Source: Mycoplasmataceae bacterium
GTDB lineage: Bacteria; Bacillota_I; Bacilli_A; Mycoplasmatales; Hepatoplasmataceae
NCBI GenBank assembly: GCA_013214765.1
Contig: JABSQD010000022.1
Coordinates: 1-7,564, forward strand
Direction of reading: 5' to 3'
Length of the DNA stretch: 7,564 bases
In this document: in pieces, positions 1-6,167 of the stretch
Position numbering within the stretch: position 1 is the stretch's first letter
Layout of the letters: each line of letters opens with the position of its first letter
Notes under the pieces: model-generated
The model's database searches: none
Seen by the model: only the letters and a program-made list of their open reading frames with translations
Told to the model about the DNA's origin: nothing
Position numbers and translations under genes: made by a program

Positions 1-1610
1 TGAAAAAAATTAAAATTTATTTAAAAACATTATTAATATTTACATTAACAACAATCATTTGTTTTTTAGGTTTTGTTATTTTAAAATTTAATCCAACTTA
101 TAATTCAGATATAAATAAATTATCAAATAAAACAATTTTATATATTGATGAATCACAAAAAATAGTCGATCTTACTTTCGGTATGAGTCATTCAGGAATG
201 ACCATAGATACAAATAATGATGGATTCGGAGACGAACTTTATATTTGAGGAGGTAATGAAAATGGACAACTAGGCTATAGCGATCTTATCGATAGAAAAA
301 AACCAGTAAAATTAGATTTTTTTTCAGGTCAAAAAATAATAGATATTGATTTTGGTGGTTCGACTTCAGCAGTAACCATCGACACAAATGATGATAATTA
401 TGGAGACAAACTTTACACTTGAGGATTGAATAACTATGGACAACTAGGTCATGGTAATGATGATTATTCTTCTCTTCCAAAATTAGTAAATTTTGGAAAA
501 TATAGTGCAATAATAAATATTTCATTAGGTGGTGAACATTCAGCAGCAACTCTTGATACAACCGGTGATGGATTTGGAGACGAACTTTATACTTGAGGAA
601 GTAATTCATATGGAGAATTAGGTTTGGGGGCTTCTTCAGGAGAAATACAAAATAAACCAAAACAAGTTTCATTGGAAACGAAGAAAGATATTAGAATAAT
701 ATCTATATCATCAGGATATAGATATATGGGAATAATTATTGATAGTACTAATAATTTATTATATGGAAATAAACTTTATACTTGAGGATATAATGAACAT
801 AATCAATCTAGTGAAGAAAAATTAGAAATTATTTGAACACCAAATGAATGAGAAAATGTAACTGGTAAAAAATTAATTGAATTTTCAGCAGGAAGAAGGT
901 CTGGTGGATTAATTATTAGTTCAAATAAAGACGAAAAAAATGGAAATGAGCTTTATACTTGAGGAGCCGGTTGACATGGAAAATTAGGTCATGGTGATGA
1001 AAATGATATAAACAAACCAACAAAAATATCATCTATTTCAGATGATAGTATTATAAGTCAAATTAATATGAGTCAAAATTCTTCAACAGCAATAATTAAT
1101 GGAAAGGTTAATACTTGAGGATGAAATAATATGGGATCATTAGGAATTGGTGATTGAAATGATGATTCATATAAATCATCTATTCTCGCACCAACTCCTA
1201 TTAATAAACAATTAAATATTGTTTATTTAAAACAAAATAGTCCGGGTTTTTATGAATTTTCAGGATATGTTATAGATACAAATAATGATGGAGTTGGAGA
1301 CGAACTTTATACTTGAGGATATAATGCACATGGACAACTAGGCCATAGCCCAAAAGAAACTTTTTCTCCATTCCCAAGCAAGGTCAAGGTTAATGTAAAA
1401 TTATCTATTATTAATTTAATTATTATTATTCTTGTTACTCTTGTTATTCTTATTATTCTTATTATTCTTATTATTTTTATTATTAAATATATAAAAAAGA
1501 AAAATAATAAAGAAGATAATACACAAGATTTAAATTATTTTGAAAATAAGAAAATTCTTAAATATAAAAAAAATAAAAGTAAAAAAAATAAGGAATTTTC
1601 TTATTTTTAA
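1..1610 (+). CDS. Membrane-anchored RCC1-repeat (seven-bladed propeller) surface protein, lacks only the first base of its start codon
   Basis: Reading from an ATG whose A lies one base before the window gives about 536 residues ending in TAA at 1608-1610. All twelve tryptophans I located are TGA, and all are in frame. Residues about 9-29 are a hydrophobic signal-anchor segment after a lysine-rich start. Seven RCC1-type motifs of the form TWGxNxxGQLG follow, with the key Trp at residues 83, 141, 199, 262, 321, 373 and 439, spaced 52-66 residues, as in a seven-bladed RCC1 propeller. Blades 1, 2, 3 and 7 carry a loop like DTNNDGFGDELYTWG, resembling Asp-rich calcium-binding loops; blades 4 and 5 have degenerate versions and blade 6 lacks it. 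Residues about 470-495 form a second membrane helix, followed by a basic tail of about 40 residues. Inferred topology: both ends cytoplasmic, propeller outside. A role in adhesion or host interaction is a guess. The RCC1 assignment is firm; the ligand is unknown. Confidence 0.88.
1294..1319 (+). repeat. 26-nt exact copy of 574-599 inside the RCC1-like gene
   Basis: The 26 bases at 1294-1319 (blade 7) match those at 574-599 (blade 3) exactly, 720 bp apart, which is a whole number of codons. The loops of blades 1 and 2 are close variants at the DNA level. They encode the GDELYTWG part of the Asp-rich loop. This points to recent duplication or gene conversion between blades. Confidence 0.85.
1431..1484 (+). 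repeat. Six tandem 9-bp units encoding part of the C-terminal membrane helix
   Basis: The units are CTTGTTACT, CTTGTTATT, three copies of CTTATTATT, then TTTATTATT. They are in frame with the RCC1-like gene and encode Leu-Val-Thr, Leu-Val-Ile, three Leu-Ile-Ile and Phe-Ile-Ile. Because the unit is three codons long, gain or loss by slippage would change helix length without a frameshift. Confidence 0.85.
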
Positions 1611-1621
1611 AAGATGAAATT

Positions 1622-1846
1622 ATGGTAATAGAAGAAATTAAGTACTACAACAAAGTCGAGAATGCAGAAATATTAGTTGCTCATTATGCAATAAATCCCT
1701 GAATATGAATATGATTTTGAGTTCCGTTTGTTGGATTAGTAATCATATTTATGTACTATACTAGTATGAAAAATAACATAGCATATATGGCAACGCAAAG
1801 AGGCGGAACTCCTTACACAAGGATATGTAAGAGTAGTGAAATATAA
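1622..1846 (+). CDS. Small tryptophan-rich single-span membrane protein, function unknown
   Basis: ATG at 1622 to TAA at 1844-1846 gives 74 residues under code 4, starting 11 nt after the RCC1-like stop and probably co-transcribed with it. A hydrophilic N-terminus (MVIEEIKYYN...) precedes one hydrophobic span at about residues 25-47 that begins PWIWIWFWVP; its four tryptophans are all TGA. A polar C-terminus with GGTPYTR follows. Under the standard code it would be cut at four closely spaced codons, so TGA reading is needed for it to exist. I do not recognise the family. The base composition looks somewhat less AT-rich than the flanking genes, consistent with acquired DNA, but this is an impression. 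No clear Shine-Dalgarno sequence is visible. Confidence 0.55.
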
Positions 1847-1866
1847 GAATATGGCGAAACACACTA

Positions 1867-2023
1867 ATGAAAAATAATTAAGACAATACTACTAGCTATA
1901 CTGACAATGATAATAGCTATATTTGTATGTTTCTATATTGAATTTAAGAAACCCGAAAAAGAGTCTGAATCAAAATATATATACATACATATCACATATT
2001 TTTTTCTTTTTAATTATTGTTAA
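1867..2023 (+). pseudogene. Probable frameshifted small membrane protein
   Basis: ATG at 1867 (MKNN) meets TAA after four codons. One base over, an open frame runs from 1868 to TAA at 2021-2023, encoding IKTILLAILTMIIAIFVCFY followed by a charged stretch (EFKKPEKESESK). Removing one A from the AATAATT stretch near 1875-1877 would join the ATG to that frame and give a conventional small protein of about 51 residues with an N-terminal membrane helix. Alternatively, translation begins at the internal ATG at 1907, giving a 38-residue product. The 3' half overlaps the opposite-strand ORF at 1892-2209, so at most one of the two is likely functional there. Confidence 0.4.
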
Positions 2024-2209
2024 TGAATTTTCTTTCATTAAAAACTCCGATTCTTCAATTACTGATTTCGCTTCTTCGATTTCATATTTCGCATCTTGAA
2101 CACCTGAATCTAAATAATATAATGATTTGTTCATATCTTTTATTTCATATTTTATCTCTAATAACTTTTTACCCTCTTTAATTAATTTAAAATTTATTTC
2201 TACTCCCAT
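1892..2209 (-). CDS. Hypothetical coiled-coil protein
   Basis: ATG at 2207-2209 opens a frame of 79 codons to a TGA at 1970-1972. In code 4 that TGA is Trp and the frame continues to TAG at 1892-1894, giving 105 residues. Residues about 8-62 are rich in Lys, Glu, Ile and Leu (for example YEIEEAKSVIEESEF) and look like an amphipathic helix or coiled coil. The part after the TGA is antisense to a probable membrane ORF and is less convincing. No Shine-Dalgarno sequence is visible, and a 15-codon ORF ending at 2200 overlaps the start. It may be a remnant of a longer gene shared with the broken ORF just upstream. Not recognised. Confidence 0.35.
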
Positions 2210-2246
2210 TTAGGTGTCATACCTTTCAAACTTTGTTTACCTCTCA

Positions 2247-2442
2247 TTATTTCTCTGCCTCAATTTCTTTGATTGAAATGGAATTTTCATATTCATTTTC
2301 TCAATAGTGTTTATACTTTTTTTGTTTTTGCAAATTTTGTATCAGAATATTCTTTAAAAGCTTCTTTCACTTCTTTTTTTGCTTTTGATAAAGTTAAGTA
2401 ATAACCTCATATATAATCACATTTTTTATATTAATTAACCAT
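2247..2442 (-). pseudogene. Broken small gene with one stop codon and one frameshift
   Basis: ATG at 2440-2442 is followed after three codons by an in-frame TAA (2431-2433). The same frame then reads about 39 protein-like residues (CDYIWGYYLTLSKAKKEV...FAKTKKV) to TAA at 2311-2313. At the A7 run just before that stop, the next frame continues YKHYWENEYENSISIKEIEAEK to TAA at 2247-2249. Mending one stop and a single-base slip would give a charged, helical protein of about 65 residues. A tiny ORF (MRGKQSLKGMTPKWE, 2200-2247) starts in the TAATG overlap. The family is not recognised. Confidence 0.4.
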
Positions 2443-2476
2443 GATACATTAATAATGATGGTAAAATAATTATTTT
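2439..2476 (-). terminator. Inverted repeats downstream of the nadE/DJ-1 unit, possible weak terminator
   Basis: Two symmetric elements sit 12-50 nt beyond the DJ-1 stop. One is a perfect 14-bp palindrome (AAAATAATTATTTT, 2463-2476). The other is an imperfect 7-bp inverted repeat (2439-2445 with 2455-2461, one mismatch). Neither has a GC-rich stem or a clean U-tract, so termination here is tentative. Confidence 0.25.
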
Positions 2477-2488
2477 TTTATTTAATAA

Positions 2489-3037
2489 CTATATTTTTAA
2501 TTGATGTTTTTTTATATATTTTGATAATGCATATGCAAACGTAATTGACGTTTGCATATTTATTCCTGTAAAAAAAATTCCATCTCCAACAAACTCTAAT
2601 TTTGAATTATAATTAACTTTATTATTAATTAATGTTTTTATTAATTTTTTACTTGGGAAAATAACTGCTTTTTTATTTTTGAGTAAACCTCTTTTAGCCA
2701 ATAATGAAGGTGCTGCACAAATTGCTGATATTATTTTATTTTCTGATACAAATGAATTTAATATAATTTCAAATTCTAATGATTTATCTAATTTTTCAAC
2801 TCCTATAACTCCTCCTGGAATAAATAATACATCATAATCATATAATGTATTTTTTATATTATTGAATAGAATATCAGCTCCTATTCTTGTATTGTGATTA
2901 GCTATAATAATTTTATCGTTTGTAAGAGATACTGATTCAACATCAAATCCTTCTCTTATCAATACGTCTCTTACAGCTATATATTCAGTTTCTTCAAAAC
3001 CATTGATTAATGGAACTAATATTTTATTATTTTTCAT
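2489..3037 (-). CDS. DJ-1/PfpI family protein
   Basis: From ATG at 3035-3037 the product is 182 residues ending in TAG. The N-terminus [18 protein letters not shown] matches the family start, with the conserved Glu at residue 16. The elbow motif AICAAPSLLAKRGLL carries the nucleophile Cys at residue 107, and FIPGG is the usual strand-turn before it. Where many relatives have a His, about 20 residues after the Cys, this protein has Phe127. Members include deglycases, chaperones and amidase-like enzymes of the class I glutaminase-like fold; substrate cannot be told. I chose 3037 because it gives the family N-terminus and overlaps the nadE stop by 11 nt, suggesting translational coupling. A longer start at 3061 would add eight residues. 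Confidence 0.88.
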   Translation of the reverse strand: MKNNKILVPLINGFEETEYIAVRDVLIREGFDVESVSLTNDKIIIANHNTRIGADILFNNIKNTLYDYDVLFIPGGVIGVEKLDKSLEFEIILNSFVSENKIISAICAAPSLLAKRGLLKNKKAVIFPSKKLIKTLINNKVNYNSKLEFVGDGIFFTGINMQTSITFAYALSKYIKKHQLKI

Positions 3038-3824
3038 TTTTAAATTTATATACCCCATCATTTTTATGTAAATTTCTTTTTATTAATTTTTTAATAATTT
3101 CTTCCTTATTTAATGGAATTTTTCTTCCTTTATTATAATATTCTAATTGATCATAAGTAAATCCCATTTCTTCTTCATCAGTTTGTCCTTTTCATAAATC
3201 TGCTGATGGTTTTGAGTTTAATATTATTTTGGGAATTTTTAATTCTTTAGCTAATTCATAAACCTCTCTTTTATATAAATCTGAAATCGGAGCCAAATCT
3301 CCTACTCCATCCCCTCACTTTGTATAATAACCTATTATCATTTCAGATAAATTTGATGTTTCTAATACTAAATAATTTAATTTTTCAGCATGAGCATAAA
3401 TAGCTGTCATTCTAAGTCTAGCCTTTATATTTCCTTTAATTGATTTAAGATTTTTAATATTTAAATATGTTTTATCAACTGGTGCAATTCCTGTTTTTAT
3501 ATATTTTTCATGTATTTTTAATGTTTTATAAGGATTAGATATTTCAAATACATCTTTTAAAAAAAGATCAAAAGATTCATTCAAGTTTATTACTTTTTCT
3601 TCTATATCTAATGAGTTAATCGTTCTTAAAAAATTTCTTTTAGATGTTATTGATGAATTAATTTCTAAAAAAATACCAAATGTATTATTAGGAAATGCTT
3701 TTTTAGATAATGCAGCAACTACAGCTGAATCTATTCCTCCTGAAATAGCTACTATAAGACCTTTAGCACCTGCATCATTAACTTTTTTTTGTAATCACTT
3801 TACTCTTTTTTCTATATTTAACAT
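3027..3824 (-). CDS. nadE: NH3-dependent NAD+ synthetase
   Basis: Under code 4 the frame gives 265 residues, with TGA Trp at residues 10, 170 and 211; the standard code would break it. NadE converts deamido-NAD (nicotinate adenine dinucleotide), ATP and ammonia to NAD+. The PP-loop SGGIDS is at residues 28-33, NIKARLRM at about 132-139, ETSNLSE at 155-161, and [18 protein letters not shown] at about 168-185, covering the ATP and deamido-NAD sites. There is no fused glutaminase domain, so free ammonia or a separate donor is implied. Residues about 95-128 are longer than I expect between the PP-loop half and the NIKAR motif. AAGGAT lies directly against the ATG, too close for a normal Shine-Dalgarno site. 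The DJ-1 gene overlaps the 3' end. Confidence 0.93.
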
Positions 3825-3878
3825 ATCCTTATAATTATATAAAATTATTCCTTTAATATTTCTTTTGATTTAGAAGTT

Positions 3879-3884
3879 ATTATA
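3879..3884 (-). promoter_or_regulatory. Extended -10 promoter of the nadE/DJ-1 unit
   Basis: The minus strand reads TTTGATATAATAAC, giving a perfect TATAAT at 3879-3884 preceded by TG and one base (extended -10). No good -35 is seen. Transcription would start near 3872, about 48 nt before the nadE ATG. Confidence 0.55.
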
Positions 3885-3939
3885 TCAAAAATTAAAATAA
3901 TTATTTTAATAATATTATTCATTATTACAAATAAATTAT

Positions 3940-3969
3940 AAAAAAAATGATTTTTTAAAATCATTTTTT
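3940..3969 (-). terminator. Intrinsic terminator of the rplU-prp-rpmA operon
   Basis: A 13-bp perfect inverted repeat (3942-3954 with 3957-3969, arms AAAAAATGATTTT) lies about 18 nt beyond the rpmA stop and runs into eight T on the minus strand (3940-3947). The stem is very AT-rich with a single G-C pair, as is common in such genomes. It separates rpmA from the nadE promoter. Confidence 0.7.
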
Positions 3970-3987
3970 AAATACTAAATAATAATA

Positions 3988-4278
3988 TTATTTTATTTTT
4001 GTATGTGGAATAACATTTGCTCTTGTTCTTCCTCTTTTTTTATCATATTTAACAATTCCATCTAGTAACGCAAATAATGTATCATCTTTTCCTCTTCCAA
4101 CATTTTCTCCAGGATGAATTTTAGTTCCTCTTTGTCTAAAAATAATCATTCCTGTTGTTGTTGATTGACCATCGGATATTTTTTGTCCCAATCTTCTACC
4201 TGCAGAATCTCTACCATTTTTTGTAGAACCTACACCTTTTTTATGAGCGAATAATTGTAAATTAATTTTAAATTGCAT
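3988..4278 (-). CDS. rpmA: 50S ribosomal protein L27 with a cleavable N-terminal extension
   Basis: The 96-residue product has the L27 core: [48 protein letters not shown]27 sits near the peptidyl-transferase centre, where its N-terminal tail contacts the tRNA ends. The first ten residues, [10 protein letters not shown], match the Firmicutes pre-L27 extension that Prp removes, with expected cleavage between Phe10 and Ala11. The protease gene lies immediately upstream. The start ATG shares one base with the prp stop (TAATG), and a strong ribosome-binding site precedes it. The intrinsic terminator follows. Confidence 0.97.
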   Translation of the reverse strand: MQFKINLQLFAHKKGVGSTKNGRDSAGRRLGQKISDGQSTTTGMIIFRQRGTKIHPGENVGRGKDDTLFALLDGIVKYDKKRGRTRANVIPHTKIK

Positions 4279-4595
4279 TATAATATCTCCTCTTTTATAA
4301 AAATATATTTTTTATGTTTATTTTCAATTGTTTGTAATGATGTTTTTAATACGTTAAGTATTAATTCATTTTCTTTTGAATATTCTTTAATTTTAATGTT
4401 AACTAACCCATTACTAATTTCTACATTAATTTTATTTATATCTAATGAATTCAAAATTCCATAAACAACAGCACTTACTGCTGAACAAACTAAATCAAAT
4501 TTATCTTGTTTTATTGTATTTGAATTAGCATGTCCTTTAATGGTGAATTCTTTAATATGATTATTATTAGTTTTTTTAATTAAGATTTTTATCAT
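4278..4595 (-). CDS. prp: Ribosomal-processing cysteine protease Prp
   Basis: The 105-residue product matches the Prp (YsxB) family in length, motifs and location between L21 and L27. The catalytic pair is visible as His22 in IKGHANS and Cys37 in [14 protein letters not shown]. Prp removes the short extension of L27 in Firmicutes and related bacteria, and the L27 in this operon keeps the matching extension. It starts 12 nt after the rplU stop with no Shine-Dalgarno sequence, and its stop overlaps the rpmA start by one base. The family assignment is firm; activity is inferred from family knowledge. Confidence 0.94.
   Translation of the reverse strand: MIKILIKKTNNNHIKEFTIKGHANSNTIKQDKFDLVCSAVSAVVYGILNSLDINKINVEISNGLVNIKIKEYSKENELILNVLKTSLQTIENKHKKYIFIKEEIL
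4287..4292 (-). promoter_or_regulatory. Strong Shine-Dalgarno site for rpmA inside prp
   Basis: GAGGAG on the minus strand lies 8 nt before the rpmA ATG and within the last codons of prp. It is one of the best ribosome-binding sites in the window, while prp itself has none visible. This fits the need for far more L27 than protease from one mRNA. Confidence 0.75.
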
Positions 4596-4607
4596 GAATA
4601 TTTATAT

Positions 4608-4928
4608 TTATTTTACGTTGATTTCATCAACTAATAATCTTGTATATGGTTGCCTATGACCTTGTTTTCTTGATCAATTTGACTTAGCTTTAGTTCTAAA
4701 TATTGTTAATTTAGAATTTCTTCCTTGTTTTTGTACAGTTGTAACAACTGTACCTTCTAATAATGGTTTACCATATGATAATTTTGTTCCATTTGAGTAA
4801 GCTAATATTTTAGAAAAAATTACTTTATCTCCAACTTTATCATTTAATTTTTCTACTCAAATAGGTTCTCCAATGTAAACTTTAAGTTGTTTTCCACCAG
4901 TTTTTATAATAGCATATTTTTTTGCCAT
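4608..4928 (-). CDS. rplU: 50S ribosomal protein L21
   Basis: ATG at 4926-4928 to TAA at 4608-4610 gives 106 residues under code 4; the two Trp codons (residue 24 in GEPIWVEK and one in KSNWSRKQGHRQPYT) are TGA. The N-terminus MAKKYAIIKTGGKQLKV and the C-terminal RKQGHRQPYTRLLVDEI are hallmarks of L21, which binds 23S rRNA early in 50S assembly. The standard code would split it into three pieces. It is first in rplU-prp-rpmA and follows a structured leader and its own promoter. GGAGG lies 15 nt upstream, longer spacing than usual. Confidence 0.96.
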
Positions 4929-5012
4929 AATGTTTATTTTAAACCTCCATAGACTCGCCTTCATAGGTGCTATGCTTAAATACCTTGTTAGAGCGGTTGT
5001 TGTGATTTTTAT
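4929..5012 (-). ncRNA. L21-type mRNA leader (candidate autoregulatory element)
   Basis: About 84 nt lie between the predicted start of transcription and rplU, the position of the L21 leader family of Firmicutes rplU-prp-rpmA operons. The segment is less AT-rich than its surroundings. CATAG (4970-4974) can pair with CTATG at 4962-4966, or instead with CTATG at 4948-4952, which borders and overlaps the GGAGG Shine-Dalgarno site (4944-4948). ACCT (about 4965-4968) could also pair with AGGT at the Shine-Dalgarno site. A further GTGAT/ATCAC hairpin lies at 5002-5017. Assignment to the family is by position and structure only. Confidence 0.6.
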
Positions 5013-5018
5013 ATCACT

Positions 5019-5048
5019 ATTATATAGTTTATCAAAAATATCTTACAA
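5019..5048 (-). promoter_or_regulatory. Promoter of the rplU-prp-rpmA operon
   Basis: TATAAT at 5019-5024 on the minus strand is preceded by TTGTAA (5043-5048) with an 18-bp spacer. Transcription would start near 5012. The -35 overlaps the stop codon of the upstream 195-residue gene, so the ribosomal operon can be expressed independently of the greA operon. Confidence 0.6.
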
Positions 5049-5630
5049 CAAGTGAAGAAATTCTATAAATTCTTTCGAAACATTATTAGTAGGTAAATAT
5101 TTTAAATTTAAAAATTTTTTAAATTCTCTATAAATTTTTCTTTTTTTCATTATTAACATTTTATTGTTGATGATATTTGTATTTATCTTTTTAACAAATT
5201 CTTTGTTAAGTTCTTTATTGTATAAAGATACAGTTATTTTATTTTTATTAAGTATTGAAGATTCATAAGTAAATATTTCTTTAACAATATCATTTTCTCC
5301 TGATATCTCATGTGTTCTTTCTGAATTTAATGAAGTTAAATCAATTGTATTAATATCATTTTTTGAATTTAATTCTTTTAAATTAAGTTGAATTAATTTA
5401 TTATTTACATAAACATTTCTTACAATTTTATTTTCAATTTCTTTAATTGCTATTTTTATATTTGATATATTATTTTTAATAATTTTATTTGTAAATTTTT
5501 TATTAGTAAAAATATATAAATCAATATTTTTAAATCCAAGATATTTAAAAGTTGAAGTACTAATTATTTCTTTTACTAATATAGGTTCAACATTTGATAA
5601 TGCTTTAATAATTACATCTTTTGTTGCCAT
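5043..5630 (-). CDS. Unrecognised 195-residue protein in the greA operon
   Basis: It starts 14 nt after greA and ends at TAA, with no Shine-Dalgarno sequence. It is rich in Lys, Asn and Ile, contains no Trp or Cys, has no signal peptide and no membrane segment, so it is probably cytoplasmic. Two segments look alike: about residues 35-60 (NIDLYIFTNKKFTNKIIKNN...) and about 131-156 (KITVSLYNKELNKEFVKKIN...), each a beta-strand followed by a Lys/Asn-rich helix, which suggests two copies of a small alpha/beta unit. The pattern of the first faintly recalls DnaA domain I or the DnaX C-terminal domain, but I see no diagnostic motif. A Ser/Asp/Glu-rich linker (about 85-115) separates them. The frame is long and intact, so it is a real gene; its function is unknown. 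Confidence 0.8.
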   Translation of the reverse strand: MATKDVIIKALSNVEPILVKEIISTSTFKYLGFKNIDLYIFTNKKFTNKIIKNNISNIKIAIKEIENKIVRNVYVNNKLIQLNLKELNSKNDINTIDLTSLNSERTHEISGENDIVKEIFTYESSILNKNKITVSLYNKELNKEFVKKINTNIINNKMLIMKKRKIYREFKKFLNLKYLPTNNVSKEFIEFLHLL

Positions 5631-5644
5631 GTTTAAATTATAAA

Positions 5645-6148
5645 TTAATCAATCTTAAGAATTGTTATTTTATATGGATTTTCTGTTTTGATGGTTACTT
5701 TATCTCCGACTTCAGCACCCATTACTGATTGTGCGAATGGTGAGTTTGCACCAACTTTAATGATTTCTGATAATGGATTATATTCTGCTTTAGGAACAAG
5801 TATTACTTTAAGTTTTTCTGTTCCTTTTTTATATGTGATTTCTGATCCTAAATTAACTTTATTTGAATTTTTGATTGTTTTAATTATTTTTGCTCTTGTA
5901 AGCATATTTTCAATTTTTAAAATATTAGATTCTATTTCAGCTTGTTTATTTTTTGCTGAATCATATTCAGCATTTTCTGAAAGATCTCCTTGAGCTCTAG
6001 CTTCAGCTAATTCTTTCTGAATTGCTGGTCTAGAAATATCAATTAATTCTCTTAATTCTTTTTCAAGATCTTTTTTTCCTTGTGATGTTAATTCTATTTT
6101 ATTTGAATCATCTAGATTAATACTTACATTAATTTTTTTATTTACCAT
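5645..6148 (-). CDS. greA: Transcription elongation factor GreA
   Basis: The 167-residue product has the GreA layout: an N-terminal coiled coil (about residues 15-90) with the acidic tip GDLSENAEYD (Asp55 and Glu58), and a C-terminal FKBP-like domain ending SPFAQSVMGAEVGDKVTIKT. GreA enters the RNA polymerase secondary channel and stimulates cleavage of backtracked transcripts. It is slightly longer than usual because of about nine extra N-terminal residues. AAGGA lies 7 nt before the ATG, supporting this start. It follows udk by 19 nt, an order also seen in Bacillus. Confidence 0.96.
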   Translation of the reverse strand: MVNKKINVSINLDDSNKIELTSQGKKDLEKELRELIDISRPAIQKELAEARAQGDLSENAEYDSAKNKQAEIESNILKIENMLTRAKIIKTIKNSNKVNLGSEITYKKGTEKLKVILVPKAEYNPLSEIIKVGANSPFAQSVMGAEVGDKVTIKTENPYKITILKID

Positions 6149-6167
6149 ATTTATTTCCTTACTTCTT

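Noticed and set aside
1..65. Lipoprotein signal at the start of the RCC1-like protein
   Set aside because: Cys21 follows Thr-Ile-Ile, which lacks the small residue needed before the lipobox Cys; a signal anchor fits better.
355..372. tRNA T-loop-like GGTTCGA
   Set aside because: It encodes part of an RCC1 blade and has no cloverleaf around it.
286..672. 128-codon minus-strand ORF opposite the RCC1-like gene
   Set aside because: Antisense to a clear seven-repeat protein; its His/Tyr/Leu-rich composition is the mirror of the repeat codons.
3315..3584. Separate 89-residue gene
   Set aside because: It is the middle of nadE between TGA codons; with TGA as Trp the full 265-residue enzyme appears.
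4273..4464. 63-codon plus-strand ORF
   Set aside because: Lies antisense inside prp, whose catalytic motifs are clear.
5688..5993. 101-codon plus-strand ORF
   Set aside because: Antisense to greA, which matches its family along its length.
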